Below, in pieces: positions 36,965 to 46,420 of a stretch of 64,000 nt of DNA (position 1 is the stretch's first letter; the number at the start of each line of letters is the position of its first letter). Made by a program: the position numbers and the translations under genes. The DNA comes from Morganella sibonii (GTDB taxonomy: Bacteria > Pseudomonadota > Gammaproteobacteria > Enterobacterales > Enterobacteriaceae): NCBI RefSeq assembly GCF_040560245.1, contig NZ_JAKMWP010000003.1, one strand, 5' to 3'. The notes under the pieces are model-generated. The model saw only the letters and a program-made list of their open reading frames with translations, did not search any database and had not been told where the DNA came from.

Positions 36965-37201
36965 ATGAAATGGCCGGATAAACACACGCTGCTGCGCGCC
37001 GCAAAAACCGGGGCGCAGCTGTTAACCACAGCAGCGCTGGCGGCTGCACCTGCCGGTATTGCCGGTGTGATTCTGAAATCAGTTACCCGTCCTGCTTTGC
37101 GCGGGGCGGCAATACTGGTACTGGAACCTGTTATCCGTGCCGGTATGAAAAAAGTCATTGGCCGTTTTACACCGGAGAATTATGAAACGTCTGCAAAATG
37201 A
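36965..37201 (+). CDS. pspD: Phage shock protein D
   Basis: A 78-residue protein with a small-residue-rich hydrophobic centre (LLTTAALAAAPAGIAGVILK). It matches PspD in size and place, and its role is unclear. Its last 20 bases overlap the ycjX start in another frame. Confidence 0.88.
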   Translation: MKWPDKHTLLRAAKTGAQLLTTAALAAAPAGIAGVILKSVTRPALRGAAILVLEPVIRAGMKKVIGRFTPENYETSAK

Positions 37202-38579
37202 GCTGAGCGCCCTCGTTAACCGCGGGCTGGATCGTCATCTTCGTCTTGCCGTTACCGGACTGAGCCGCAGCGGCAAGACCGCGTTTATTACCTCGTTTGT
37301 TAATCAGCTGATGAATGTACAGAGCGGTGCACGTCTGCCGCTGTTTTCGGCTGCCCGTGACGGGCGCATTCTCGGCGTAAAACGTATTCCGCAGCGGGAC
37401 CTGGGGGTTCCGCGCTTTGCCTATGATGAGGGGCTTGCCTCACTGTACGGCACGCCGCCGGACTGGCCGGTACCGACGCGCGGTGTCAGCGAAATCCGTC
37501 TGAAACTGCGCTACCGCACGCAGGACAGCCTGCTGCGTCATTTTAAGGAAACGTCGTCGCTCTATCTGGAAATCGTTGATTATCCGGGAGAGTGGCTGCT
37601 GGATCTGCCGATGCTGGAACAGGACTATCTGACCTGGTCGCAGCAGATGAAAACGCTGCTCAAAGGTGAGCGGGGCGAATGGGCGGAGCCGTGGCTGGCA
37701 CTGTGCCGTCAGCTTGACCCGGATGCCCCCGCGGATGAACAACAGCTGGCGGCAATCGCACAGGCGTATACGGACTACCTTCACCGCTGCAAAGCGGCGG
37801 GGTTCCACTTTATCCAGCCCGGCCGTTTTGTGCTGCCGGGAGATATGGCCGGTGCTCCGGGGCTGCAATTTTTCCCGTTTATCACCGACCTGATGCCCGA
37901 CCCGTCCCGGCTCGCCAAAGCGGCGAAAAGCAGTGTGCTCGGCATGCTGCGCGACCGCTATCAATACTATTGTGACCATGTGGTCAAAGGTTTCTATAAA
38001 CACTATTTTCAGCATTTTGACCGCCAGATTGTGCTGGTGGACTGCCTGACCCCGCTCAACAGCGGGCCGCAGGCGTTTACGGATATGCGCCTGGCGCTGA
38101 CCCAGCTGATGCAGAGTTTCCATTACGGCAAACGCACATTATTACGCCGTCTGTTTTCCCCCTGCATTGATAAACTGCTGTTCGCCGCCAGCAAAGCGGA
38201 TCATGTCACTGCTGATCAGCATGCGAACCTTGTTGCGCTGCTTCAGCAGCTGACGCAGTCAGCCTGGCAGCAGGCTGCTTTTGAGGGGATAAAAATGGAC
38301 TGCACCGGGCTGGCCTCGGTACAGGCTACCGAATACGGCATGGTGATGCATAACGGGGAAAAAATGCCGGCGCTGAAAGGTACCCGGCTGGCAGACAACG
38401 CCCCGCTGACGTTCTATCCGGGCGAAGTGCCGAAGCTGCTGCCGGATGCGGACTTCTGGCAGCAGCAGGGATTTCAGTTTGAATCTTTCCGGCCGTTACC
38501 GATGCGGATGGATACGCCGCTGCCGCATATCCGGATGGATAGTGCGATGGAGTTTTTACTGGGAGATAAACTGTCATGA
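37182..38579 (+). CDS. ycjX: YcjX P-loop protein
   Basis: A 465-residue DUF463 protein with a P-loop (VTGLSRSGKTAF near residue 30), a GTPase-like fold and a later VDYPGEWLLDLP segment. Part of the extended psp regulon; function unknown. The ATG at 37182 (MKRLQNELSAL) lies inside the 3' end of pspD; an upstream in-frame ATG at 37158 adds eight residues without support. Confidence 0.92.
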   Translation: MKRLQNELSALVNRGLDRHLRLAVTGLSRSGKTAFITSFVNQLMNVQSGARLPLFSAARDGRILGVKRIPQRDLGVPRFAYDEGLASLYGTPPDWPVPTRGVSEIRLKLRYRTQDSLLRHFKETSSLYLEIVDYPGEWLLDLPMLEQDYLTWSQQMKTLLKGERGEWAEPWLALCRQLDPDAPADEQQLAAIAQAYTDYLHRCKAAGFHFIQPGRFVLPGDMAGAPGLQFFPFITDLMPDPSRLAKAAKSSVLGMLRDRYQYYCDHVVKGFYKHYFQHFDRQIVLVDCLTPLNSGPQAFTDMRLALTQLMQSFHYGKRTLLRRLFSPCIDKLLFAASKADHVTADQHANLVALLQQLTQSAWQQAAFEGIKMDCTGLASVQATEYGMVMHNGEKMPALKGTRLADNAPLTFYPGEVPKLLPDADFWQQQGFQFESFRPLPMRMDTPLPHIRMDSAMEFLLGDKLS

Positions 38580-39646
38580 GTGAGCCGATAAAATCCCGGA
38601 TTGATTTTGAGGAAGCGCCGTTATCGCCGCCGGTACAGGAAACGTTAAAACCGGCACAACAGTTTGCGGACGATGACAGCATACAGTTTGAACGCGCGGA
38701 ATTCACGGCGGAACAGGAGTCAGAAGGGGAAGCAGAAGCCCTGCTTATTCAGGCACTGAAACCGCGGCGCAGCCTGTGGCGTAAACTGGTGTTTGTCGCG
38801 GGAGGATTGCTGGGGATCAGTGCCGTCGCACAACTGATTCAGTGGGTGAATGATGCGTGGACAGGTAATGACTGGACTGCCCTCGGCGGGATCGCCGCGA
38901 CGTTTCTGGTGCTGATTGCGGCGGCCGGGTCTGTTATCACGGAATGGCGGCGCATGTACCGCCTGCGTCAGCGCGCCACAGAGCGTGAAGCGGCAGAGGA
39001 GTTGCTGCAAAGCCACCGTATTGGTGACGGACGTGCATTTTGCGAAAAACTGGCAAAACAGGCCAATATCCCGTCACACCATCCGGCGTTACAGCAATGG
39101 CAGAGCCTGTTACAGAGCAGCCATAACGATCGCGAAGTGGTGACACTTTACTGTCAGATTGTTCAGCCGGTGACTGATGAACAGGCGCGCCGGGTGATCA
39201 GCCGTTTTGCGGCGGAATCCGCGCTGATGATTGCTGTCAGTCCGCTGGCACTGGTGGATATGGCCTTTATTGCCTGGCGTAATATCCGGCTGATCAACCA
39301 GGTGGCGGCGATTTACGGTATTGAACTGGGCTATTACAGTCGTTTGCGTCTGTTTAAGCTGGTTCTGCTGAATATAGCTTTCGCGGGGGCTTCCGAGCTT
39401 ATCCGTGAGGTGGGAATGGACTGGCTTTCTCAGGACATCACCGCACGGTTATCTGCCCGTGCGGCGCAGGGGATGGGAGCCGGGCTGCTGACTGCCCGTC
39501 TGGGGATCAAGGCGATGGAGTTATGCCGCCCGCTGCCCTGGACCACAACGGATAAACCTAAACTGATGGATTTCCGTAAACAGTTGTTACAGCAGCTTAA
39601 ACAGGCCGTCCCGAAAGGGAAAAGTGCGGAAAAATCCGCCCTGTAA
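38576..39646 (+). CDS. ycjF: YcjF membrane protein (DUF697)
   Basis: A 356-residue inner-membrane protein of the TIGR01620/DUF697 family. Two hydrophobic segments lie near residues 65-125, then a soluble domain with a C-terminal hydrophobic part. It overlaps ycjX by four bases (ATGA), and the pair always occurs together. The psp-induced transcript likely runs from pspA to here. Confidence 0.92.
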   Translation: MSEPIKSRIDFEEAPLSPPVQETLKPAQQFADDDSIQFERAEFTAEQESEGEAEALLIQALKPRRSLWRKLVFVAGGLLGISAVAQLIQWVNDAWTGNDWTALGGIAATFLVLIAAAGSVITEWRRMYRLRQRATEREAAEELLQSHRIGDGRAFCEKLAKQANIPSHHPALQQWQSLLQSSHNDREVVTLYCQIVQPVTDEQARRVISRFAAESALMIAVSPLALVDMAFIAWRNIRLINQVAAIYGIELGYYSRLRLFKLVLLNIAFAGASELIREVGMDWLSQDITARLSARAAQGMGAGLLTARLGIKAMELCRPLPWTTTDKPKLMDFRKQLLQQLKQAVPKGKSAEKSAL

Positions 39647-39656
39647 CCGATAACCC

Positions 39657-39696
39657 GGCCGGATGTGCATTTTGTGATGTCATCCGGCTTTTTTAT
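39657..39696 (+). terminator. Rho-independent terminator of the psp operon
   Basis: Stem GCCGGATG/CATCCGGC with a 15-base loop and TTTTTT, 11 bases after the ycjF stop. Confidence 0.85.
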
Positions 39697-39888
39697 ACAA
39701 AAATCTCTGTCACGTCACTGTTTTTTTCACAACAATCCCGCTATGCTCCCAACGTGTCACCGTACCACCTCTCCGGCGCGGTTTGCCGTCCGCGCTGAAT
39801 AAAACGTCATTAACCGACTGACATATCTGTACTTTCATTGCCTTTTCACACGGAACTGTGGATAAACACCGCAGGAACGCATTTATTG

Positions 39889-39906
39889 TGTCAACAAATC
39901 GTGACA
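39889..39906 (+). promoter_or_regulatory. Candidate weak TyrR box
   Basis: TGTCAACAAATCGTGACA is an 18-base near-palindrome that keeps the essential G and C of the TyrR box TGTAAA-N6-TTTACA but differs elsewhere. tyrR is autoregulated in E. coli. It starts 93 bases before the tyrR ATG. Confidence 0.4.
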
Positions 39907-39981
39907 GTTTTCATTTTATACCGTAAAATCAGTTTCAATTAGCGGGAAAATAATAACTTAAGTGTAAATAGGATCGTAACG

Positions 39982-41568
39982 ATGCGATTGGAAGTAATTT
40001 GCCAGGACCGAATCGGACTGACGCGGGAGTTATTGGATCTGCTGGTATTGCAAAATATCGACCTCAAGGGTATCGAAATTGCCCGTAACGGCCGGATATA
40101 CCTCAATTTTATGCAGATAGATTTTTCTGTGTTTCAGTCCCTGATGGCTGAGATCCGCCGGATTCCGGGCGTGGTGGATGTCAGAACTGTTCACTTTATG
40201 CCGTCTGAGCGCGAACAGCGCGCGATGTGGGCATTACTCGAATCTCTGGAAGACCCGATTTTATCCCTCGATCTGCGCGGAAATATCGAACTGGCCAACA
40301 GCGCGGCACTCTCCCTGTTTGCCACCACCGAAGAGCGCATCCGCCAGCGTAACATCACCTATTATTTCAGCCAGTTCAACTTTACCCGCTGGATTGAGGA
40401 TGATGAACCCGCGCCGTACAAAGAAACCATCAGCCTCAAGGGGCGTTCTTACACCCTGAGTGTGACGCCGATTAACTTTGATGAGAAAGATGATGCCTCT
40501 GCCACGATAGGTGCTGTTGTGCTGCTGCGCACGGTCAGTGAGAGTGTCAGCGGGCAGAAACGCCGTATGCAGGTGATGCATTCCGGCAGTTTTGATGACC
40601 TGGTGGCGAAAAGCGCCAAAATGCGCCACGTGGTTGAACAGGCGCAGCGCATGGCAAAAATGGACTCCCCGCTGCTGCTGGTCGGCGAAACCGGTACCGG
40701 GAAAGACGTGTTTGCCAAAGCCTGTCATCTCTACAGCGTGCGCGGCAATCAGCCGTTCCTCGGACTGAACTGCGCCTCGATGCCGGATGATGTGGTGGAA
40801 ACCGAGCTGTTCGGTTATGCCGCCGGTGCTTACGCCAACAGTACGGAACCGAAAAAAGGCTTTTTTGAGCAGGCCAACGGCGGGACCGTCCTGCTGGATG
40901 AAATTGCGGAAATGTCTCCGCAGATGCAGATCAAACTGCTGCGTTTCCTGAATGACGGTACATTCCGCCGTGTCGGGGAAGAGCATGAAGTCAAAGTGGA
41001 TGTCCGGGTTATCTGTGCGACCCAGAAAAATCTGCTGGAACTGGTAAAAGAGGGCAAGTTCCGTGAGGATCTCTATTACCGCCTCAATGTGCTGACGCTG
41101 ACCATTCCGCCGCTGCGTGAGCATCAGGAAGATATCCTGCCGCTGACCCGTGATTTCGTGAAGCGTTTCTCTGAGGAGCAGGGCTGTGAGGAGCCGCGTC
41201 TTGCACCGGAACTGGGACAATTCCTCTGTGCCTATCACTGGCCGGGCAACGTCCGCCAGCTGCGTAATGTGATTTATCAGGCACTCTCTTCACTGGAAGG
41301 GGCACTGCTGCGTCCGCAGGATATCGTTCTGCCGGAGCTGGAAGCAGAAATTGGTTTCAGTGAGGATATTCTCAGCGGGTCGCTGGATGATATCACCAAA
41401 CGGTTTGAATGCTCTGTACTGACACGGCTTTACCGTCACTATCCGAGCACCCGCAAACTGGCGAAGCGTCTGAATGTCTCACATACCGCTATCGCCAACA
41501 AGCTGCGTGAATACGGGCTGAGCCAGCGGCGCGGTGCGGCAAAAGAGGATGAGGGTGAAGAGGAATAA
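39982..41568 (+). CDS. tyrR: Aromatic amino acid regulator TyrR
   Basis: Controls aromatic amino acid synthesis and uptake with Tyr, Phe or Trp as effectors. Domains are an N-terminal ACT domain (1-75), PAS-like (80-190), AAA+ (205-430; Walker A VGETGTGKD) and a Fis-type helix-turn-helix (STRKLAKRLNVSHTAIANKLREYGL). The sigma-54 contact loop GAFTGA is replaced by AGAYANST, as expected since TyrR works with sigma-70. Length 528 residues; E. coli has 513. Confidence 0.96.
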   Translation: MRLEVICQDRIGLTRELLDLLVLQNIDLKGIEIARNGRIYLNFMQIDFSVFQSLMAEIRRIPGVVDVRTVHFMPSEREQRAMWALLESLEDPILSLDLRGNIELANSAALSLFATTEERIRQRNITYYFSQFNFTRWIEDDEPAPYKETISLKGRSYTLSVTPINFDEKDDASATIGAVVLLRTVSESVSGQKRRMQVMHSGSFDDLVAKSAKMRHVVEQAQRMAKMDSPLLLVGETGTGKDVFAKACHLYSVRGNQPFLGLNCASMPDDVVETELFGYAAGAYANSTEPKKGFFEQANGGTVLLDEIAEMSPQMQIKLLRFLNDGTFRRVGEEHEVKVDVRVICATQKNLLELVKEGKFREDLYYRLNVLTLTIPPLREHQEDILPLTRDFVKRFSEEQGCEEPRLAPELGQFLCAYHWPGNVRQLRNVIYQALSSLEGALLRPQDIVLPELEAEIGFSEDILSGSLDDITKRFECSVLTRLYRHYPSTRKLAKRLNVSHTAIANKLREYGLSQRRGAAKEDEGEEE

Positions 41569-41589
41569 TTCACTCCCGCAATAAAAAAA

Positions 41590-41625
41590 TAACCCCGCGG
41601 CCGTCACCGGCAGCGGGGTTTTTTA
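41590..41625. terminator. Bidirectional terminator between tyrR and tpx
   Basis: Stem AACCCCGC/GCGGGGTT with inner pairing and T run on the plus strand, A run on the other. Confidence 0.88.
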
Positions 41626-41639
41626 CAGATACGGGTAAC

Positions 41640-42143
41640 TTATTTCAGTGCATTCAGCGCGCTGTCATAATCCGGCTCTTCTGTAATTTCACCGACCAGC
41701 TGGCTATAAATCACAGTGTCGTTTTCATCCAGCACGATCACCGCACGGGCACACAGACCGGCCAGCGGACCGCTGCCGATACCGACGCCGTAATTCTCAC
41801 GGAATTCCGGGTCACGCAGGGTGGAGAGCATCACCACATTCTCAATACCTTCCGCGCCGCAGAAGCGGGACTGAGCAAACGGCAGATCCGCGGAAATACA
41901 TAACACCACCGTATTGGAAAGTTTTGCGGCAGTTTCATTAAATTTGCGCACAGACGTGGCGCAGACACCGGTGTCCACACTCGGGAAAATATTGAGGATC
42001 TTACGCTTCCCGGCGAATTTGGTGAGCTGGACATCTGACAGATCATTAGCGACTAATTTGAATGGTACGGCTTTCTCACCGGCACGCGGAAGTGCGCCGT
42101 AAACCAGAACATCATTACCCTGAAGTTTTACAGTTTGTGTCAT
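41640..42143 (-). CDS. tpx: Thiol peroxidase Tpx
   Basis: Atypical 2-Cys peroxiredoxin that reduces alkyl hydroperoxides with thioredoxin. Peroxidatic cysteine is in SVDTGVCATSV (near residue 61) and resolving cysteine in AQSRFCGAEG (near 95). At the ATG at 42143 (MTQTVKLQGNDV) it has 167 residues, the family length; the upstream ATG at 42209 is not supported. Convergent with tyrR, as in E. coli. Confidence 0.97.
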   Translation of the reverse strand: MTQTVKLQGNDVLVYGALPRAGEKAVPFKLVANDLSDVQLTKFAGKRKILNIFPSVDTGVCATSVRKFNETAAKLSNTVVLCISADLPFAQSRFCGAEGIENVVMLSTLRDPEFRENYGVGIGSGPLAGLCARAVIVLDENDTVIYSQLVGEITEEPDYDSALNALK

Positions 42144-42305
42144 TTTTATCATCCTCTGAACGGGCTCATAATTGTTGGTATCAATAATACCTTGCAGGTG
42201 TATTCTCACCGGATATCGTTAATTAAAATGTAATATCCGGTTGTTGTGTTTCGGTAATCATCAGATAATCTATCGGTTTACCATTTTTAATACAAGGCGT
42301 CCGTT

Positions 42306-43940
42306 ATGCTCAGGCCGGCAAAATTTTCCCGTTCCGCACTTCTTGCCGGAACGTTTTTCACTTTTTCTTCTCTGTTTTGTGCAACTGCGGCGGAGATCCC
42401 CGCAGGAACACAGCTGGCAAAAGAACAATCTGTTTATCGTCATCTGAAAGATGAACCCGCATCTCTGGACCCGATTAAAGCAGTCGGACTGACCGAGGCT
42501 CAGATTCTGCGCGATTTATTCGAAGGGCTGACCAGTCAGGGAGCGGACGGTAAACCGGTACCCGGTGTCGCGCTTTCGTGGGAAACCCGCAATAACCAGG
42601 TGTGGACATTCCGCCTGCGTGACGATGCCCGCTGGTCAGACGGCTCACCGGTAACGGCACAGGACTTTGTTTACAGCTGGCAGCGGCTGGTGAACCCGGA
42701 GAATCTTTCGACATTTGCCTGGTTTGCACCGCTGGCCGGGATTAAAAATGCACAGGCGATTATTGACGGTAAAATGCAGCCGGAAGCCCTCGGTGTGGAA
42801 GCGGCTGACGCCCGGACACTGCGTGTCACGTTAGATCGCCCTGTACCGTACTTCCCGAACTTAGCAGCGAATTTCAGCCTTTTCCCGGTACATCGCGCCA
42901 CGGTGGAGAAATATGGTGATAACTGGATTCGTACCGGGCATCTGGTCGGTAACGGCGCGTTTGTTCTGCATGACCGCGTGGTGAATGAAAAAATTGTCCT
43001 GACACCCAATAAGCATTACTGGGATCACAAACACACAGTACTGACATCGGTCACCTTTGTGCCGATTAACCATGAATCTCAGGCCACCAAGCGCTATCTG
43101 GCCAATGATCTGGATATCACGGAATCGTTCCCGAAAAATCAGTATCAGAAACTGAAAAAGGCGATCCCCGATCAGATTTATATTCCGGATCAGCTCGGTA
43201 CCTATTATTACGCCTTTAACACGCAGCGCGCACCGACGAATGACCCGCGTGTACGGCAGGCGCTCTCCATGACCATTGACCGTGCGGTGATCGCGGAGAA
43301 AGTACTTGGCACGGGTGAAAAACCGGCCTGGCATTTCACGCCGGATGTCACTGCCGGATTTACACCGGAGCCGGGTCTGTATCAGAAATTCACACAGGAC
43401 GAACTCGACAGCCAGGCGAAAACCCTGCTGGCTGCCGCCGGTTACGGCCCGCACAATCCGCTGAAATTATCCCTGTTGTATAACAGCTCGGAAAATCATC
43501 AGAAAATTGCGATTGCAGTCGGGTCGATGTGGAAGAAAAAGCTGGGCGCGGAAGTGAAACTGGTTAACCAGGAATGGAAAACCTATATCGACAGCCGCAA
43601 TACCGGTAATTTTGACGTGATCCGCGCCTCCTGGGTCGGGGATTATAACGAGCCGTCAACGTTTCTGTCTCTGCTGACCAGCACACACAGCGGTAATATC
43701 GCGCAGTATCATAATGAAAAATATGATGCCCTGCTGAAAACGGCAGCGCTGGAAACGGATGATAACGCACGTAATACGGATTATAACGACGCCGAAAAAC
43801 TGCTGGCGGAAGATATGCCGATAGCACCGATCTATCAGTACACCAACGGCCGTCTTATCAAACCGTGGCTGAAAGGATATCCGGTCAATAATCCGGAAGA
43901 TGTGGCATACAGCCATAATCTCTATATCATCAGACACTAA
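42306..43940 (+). CDS. mppA: Murein tripeptide-binding protein MppA
   Basis: Periplasmic protein that binds L-Ala-gamma-D-Glu-meso-DAP and works with the OppBCDF permease in murein recycling. A signal peptide covers about residues 1-28 (cleavage near CATAAE). The family motif DARWSDGSPVTAQDFVYSW and the C-terminal run PIYQYTNGRLIKPWLKGYP are close to E. coli MppA rather than to OppA. Length 544 residues. Confidence 0.93.
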   Translation: MLRPAKFSRSALLAGTFFTFSSLFCATAAEIPAGTQLAKEQSVYRHLKDEPASLDPIKAVGLTEAQILRDLFEGLTSQGADGKPVPGVALSWETRNNQVWTFRLRDDARWSDGSPVTAQDFVYSWQRLVNPENLSTFAWFAPLAGIKNAQAIIDGKMQPEALGVEAADARTLRVTLDRPVPYFPNLAANFSLFPVHRATVEKYGDNWIRTGHLVGNGAFVLHDRVVNEKIVLTPNKHYWDHKHTVLTSVTFVPINHESQATKRYLANDLDITESFPKNQYQKLKKAIPDQIYIPDQLGTYYYAFNTQRAPTNDPRVRQALSMTIDRAVIAEKVLGTGEKPAWHFTPDVTAGFTPEPGLYQKFTQDELDSQAKTLLAAAGYGPHNPLKLSLLYNSSENHQKIAIAVGSMWKKKLGAEVKLVNQEWKTYIDSRNTGNFDVIRASWVGDYNEPSTFLSLLTSTHSGNIAQYHNEKYDALLKTAALETDDNARNTDYNDAEKLLAEDMPIAPIYQYTNGRLIKPWLKGYPVNNPEDVAYSHNLYIIRH

Positions 43941-44025
43941 GCCTGCTTCCGGAGCCTGCTGCTGAACGCGGCAGACTCCGGCTGAACACACTCATCAGCT
44001 GTTTTATGAACAACGGGGAGGACGC

Positions 44026-45009
44026 ATGGGCGCTTTGTACGGTTCTGCTTTTCAGGGAACAGATCCCATCTGCCGGATACAGTTTGACGGAGAGGGCGGT
44101 TGCACGCCGGTGGATGTCAATGCCGTTGCCGGAATAAAAGAACCGGTGTGGCTGCATCTGGACTATTTATCTGCGGATAACCAGCGCTGGCTGCGTGAAA
44201 CGGAACTGCTGCCACCGCAGGCGCGTGACGGGCTGACAAACAATGTTATCCGCCCCAGGACACTCCGTATTGGTGAGGGTGCATTAATTACCCTGCAAAC
44301 CATCAACAACAATGACGGTGACCGGCCTGACCAGCTGGTGGCATTCCGTATCTGGATCTGCGGCAGTTATATTATTTCCACCCGCCACCGTAAAGTGCAC
44401 TCCATCCAGACCATTCAGGATGATTTGCAGAACGGGGAAGGGGTAAAAAATACCGGCGAATGGCTGGCGGAAGCGGCATTTTGTATCACGGATGAAGTGG
44501 CGGATTTTATTGAAGATCTGCACGATACCCTGATTGATATGGAAGATGCGATACTCGATCAGCATATTCCGGCACGCGGCGAGCTGGCCCTGCTGCGCAA
44601 ACAGCTGATTATACTGCGCCGCTACATGGCGCCGCAGCGTGATGTGTTTTCACGGCTGGCTTCTGAGCGTTACACCTGGCTTTCAGAGCAGGACAGACAC
44701 CAGCTGACGGATGTCAGTGACCGGCTGGGGCGGATTATTGACGATATCGATTCCTGTATCGCACGGACATCGGTTATCTCGGATGAAATCACCAATATGA
44801 TGGCGGATGCCATGAACCGCCGTACCTACACCATGTCGCTGCTGGCGATGGTATTTCTGCCGACGACGTTTCTGACCGGACTGTTCGGGGTTAACCTCGG
44901 CGGTATCCCGGGCGGGGATTTTCCGTTTGCTTTCAGTTTGTTCTGCGTGGGACTTGCGGGTGTTATCGGATTTGTTGCCTGGTGGTTACGTAAGAGTAAC
45001 TGGTTGTAA
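44026..45009 (+). CDS. zntB: Zinc transporter ZntB (CorA family)
   Basis: A 327-residue inner-membrane protein with a large cytoplasmic N-terminal funnel, and two C-terminal helices joined by the loop motif GVN (in LTGLFGVNLGG), where CorA has GMN. In Salmonella it was described as a zinc exporter, in E. coli as a proton-driven zinc importer. A GGGGAGG ribosome site precedes the ATG. The next feature downstream is fnrS, as in E. coli. Confidence 0.95.
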   Translation: MGALYGSAFQGTDPICRIQFDGEGGCTPVDVNAVAGIKEPVWLHLDYLSADNQRWLRETELLPPQARDGLTNNVIRPRTLRIGEGALITLQTINNNDGDRPDQLVAFRIWICGSYIISTRHRKVHSIQTIQDDLQNGEGVKNTGEWLAEAAFCITDEVADFIEDLHDTLIDMEDAILDQHIPARGELALLRKQLIILRRYMAPQRDVFSRLASERYTWLSEQDRHQLTDVSDRLGRIIDDIDSCIARTSVISDEITNMMADAMNRRTYTMSLLAMVFLPTTFLTGLFGVNLGGIPGGDFPFAFSLFCVGLAGVIGFVAWWLRKSNWL

Positions 45010-45044
45010 AAACGCGTATTTTTATATGATTTTACGTACCGGAC

Positions 45045-45058
45045 TTGAGATATATCAA
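45045..45058 (+). promoter_or_regulatory. FNR site of fnrS
   Basis: TTGAGATATATCAA matches the FNR consensus TTGAT-N4-ATCAA with one change. Its centre lies 41.5 bases before base 45093, the place of a class II activator, which agrees with the start predicted from RNA similarity. Confidence 0.85.
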
Positions 45059-45093
45059 GAAACGGCGCGCCCGGTTAGGGCACTATTACTCCC

Positions 45094-45218
45094 GCAGGTG
45101 AATACAACGTTGAGCGATGAACGTTGTGCTCCATAATTGTAGTTTTTCTCATATTGAGTTCTTATACAGAATATTGACCATTATCATGCCGGTGTATTTT
45201 ATACATCGGTTTTTTTTT
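45094..45218 (+). ncRNA. fnrS: FnrS small regulatory RNA
   Basis: Hfq-dependent RNA made without oxygen, which represses genes for aerobic metabolism and oxidative stress, sodB among them in E. coli. The 5' end GCAGGTGAATACAACG and the following GCGATG...CGTTG...GCTCCATA agree with what I recall of E. coli FnrS, which starts GCAGGTGAATGCAACG and also lies after zntB. A CAACGTT/AACGTTG hairpin forms near the 5' end. The 3' end is a CCGGTGTAT/ATACATCGG terminator with nine T. Length is about 125 bases against 122 in E. coli. Confidence 0.92.
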
Positions 45219-45306
45219 GCCCGAAAAACACAGATGTAAATGCGTCCTGCGGACAGGCGTGATATTCAGGCCGCACCCTCCGTGGCGCGGCAGTATGACA
45301 GGACGT

Positions 45307-46233
45307 TTATTTTACTTCCGTCACATCCAGACGTAATTCTGTAAAATCCGGACTTTCGCTGTCGTCATCCTCATCTTCCCATACCGGCTGAACAGGCAGT
45401 GTTTCGCGGTCAAACGCAAGATCACCACCGTCAACGACCTCACTGCCGTGATGGATAGATTTAAAATCGAATAATTCAGTGTCACATAAATGGGATGGTA
45501 CGACATTTTGTGTGGCGCGGAACATGGTTTCAATCCGGCCGGGATAGCGTTTGTCCCAGTCGCGCAGCAGATCTTTGATAACCTGGCGCTGAAGGTTCGG
45601 CTGAGAGCCGCACAGGTTACACGGAATGATCGGGAAGCCTTTGGCTTCGGCAAAACGCTCAATATCTTTCTCGCGGCAATAGGCCAGCGGGCGGATCACC
45701 ACATGTTTACCGTCGTCACTCATCAGCTTAGGCGGCATACCTTTGAGTTTTCCGCCGTAAAACATGTTCAGGAACAGGGTCTGTAAAATATCGTCACGAT
45801 GATGACCGAGCGCGATTTTGGTTGCACCGAGCTCAGTCGCGGTGCGGTACAGAATACCGCGGCGCAGACGGGAGCAGAGAGAACAGGTGGTTTTCCCCTC
45901 CGGAATTTTTTCTTTCACAATCCCGTAGGTATTTTCTTCCACGATTTTGTATTCAACGCCCAGTTTTTCCAGGTATTCCGGCAAAATATGCTCGGGAAAG
46001 CCCGGTTGTTTCTGATCGAGATTCACCGCAACCAGGGAAAAATGAATTGGCGCGCTCTGTTGCAGGCTTTGCAGAATGGAAAGCAGGGTATAGCTGTCTT
46101 TACCGCCGGACAGACAAACCATAATCCGGTCGCCGTCCTCAATCATATTAAAATCTGCGATCGCTTTGCCGGTATGGCTGCGCAGACGCTTTTGCAACTT
46201 ATTGATGTTGTACTGTTCTTTCGGTGTATTCAT
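45307..46233 (-). CDS. ttcA: tRNA 2-thiocytidine synthetase TtcA
   Basis: Thiolates cytidine 32 of several tRNAs using a [4Fe-4S] cluster. The 308-residue protein has the PP-loop LSGGKDSYTLL near residue 40 and two CxxC motifs, CSLCSRLRRG and CNLCGSQ. Its family length is about 311. It converges on the fnrS unit. Confidence 0.96.
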   Translation of the reverse strand: MNTPKEQYNINKLQKRLRSHTGKAIADFNMIEDGDRIMVCLSGGKDSYTLLSILQSLQQSAPIHFSLVAVNLDQKQPGFPEHILPEYLEKLGVEYKIVEENTYGIVKEKIPEGKTTCSLCSRLRRGILYRTATELGATKIALGHHRDDILQTLFLNMFYGGKLKGMPPKLMSDDGKHVVIRPLAYCREKDIERFAEAKGFPIIPCNLCGSQPNLQRQVIKDLLRDWDKRYPGRIETMFRATQNVVPSHLCDTELFDFKSIHHGSEVVDGGDLAFDRETLPVQPVWEDEDDDSESPDFTELRLDVTEVK

Positions 46234-46420
46234 GTCTTACTGTTCTTAACGGGTTTGGCTGATGCCTGTGTCAGGCTGCACGGCAACGGAAATCTGAAAT
46301 AAGGACGCAATGATAGCAGAAGGACGGGGGATTCGGATACGTATGGATTAAAAAGGATGACAGCCCGGAACGGAATGATCCGGGATGACGGTGACGGGCT
46401 GTTGATAGTGACTAATGTTA

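Larger units (their letters stand above)
39647..39981. other. Intergenic region between ycjF and tyrR
   Basis: A 335-base region holding the psp operon terminator and the tyrR promoter. The candidate TyrR box at 39889 is the only operator I can point to; no gene is seen. Confidence 0.5.

Noticed and set aside
43941..44025. Terminator for mppA
   Set aside because: A CCGGAG/CTCCGG inverted repeat exists but no T run follows, so I did not list it as a terminator.
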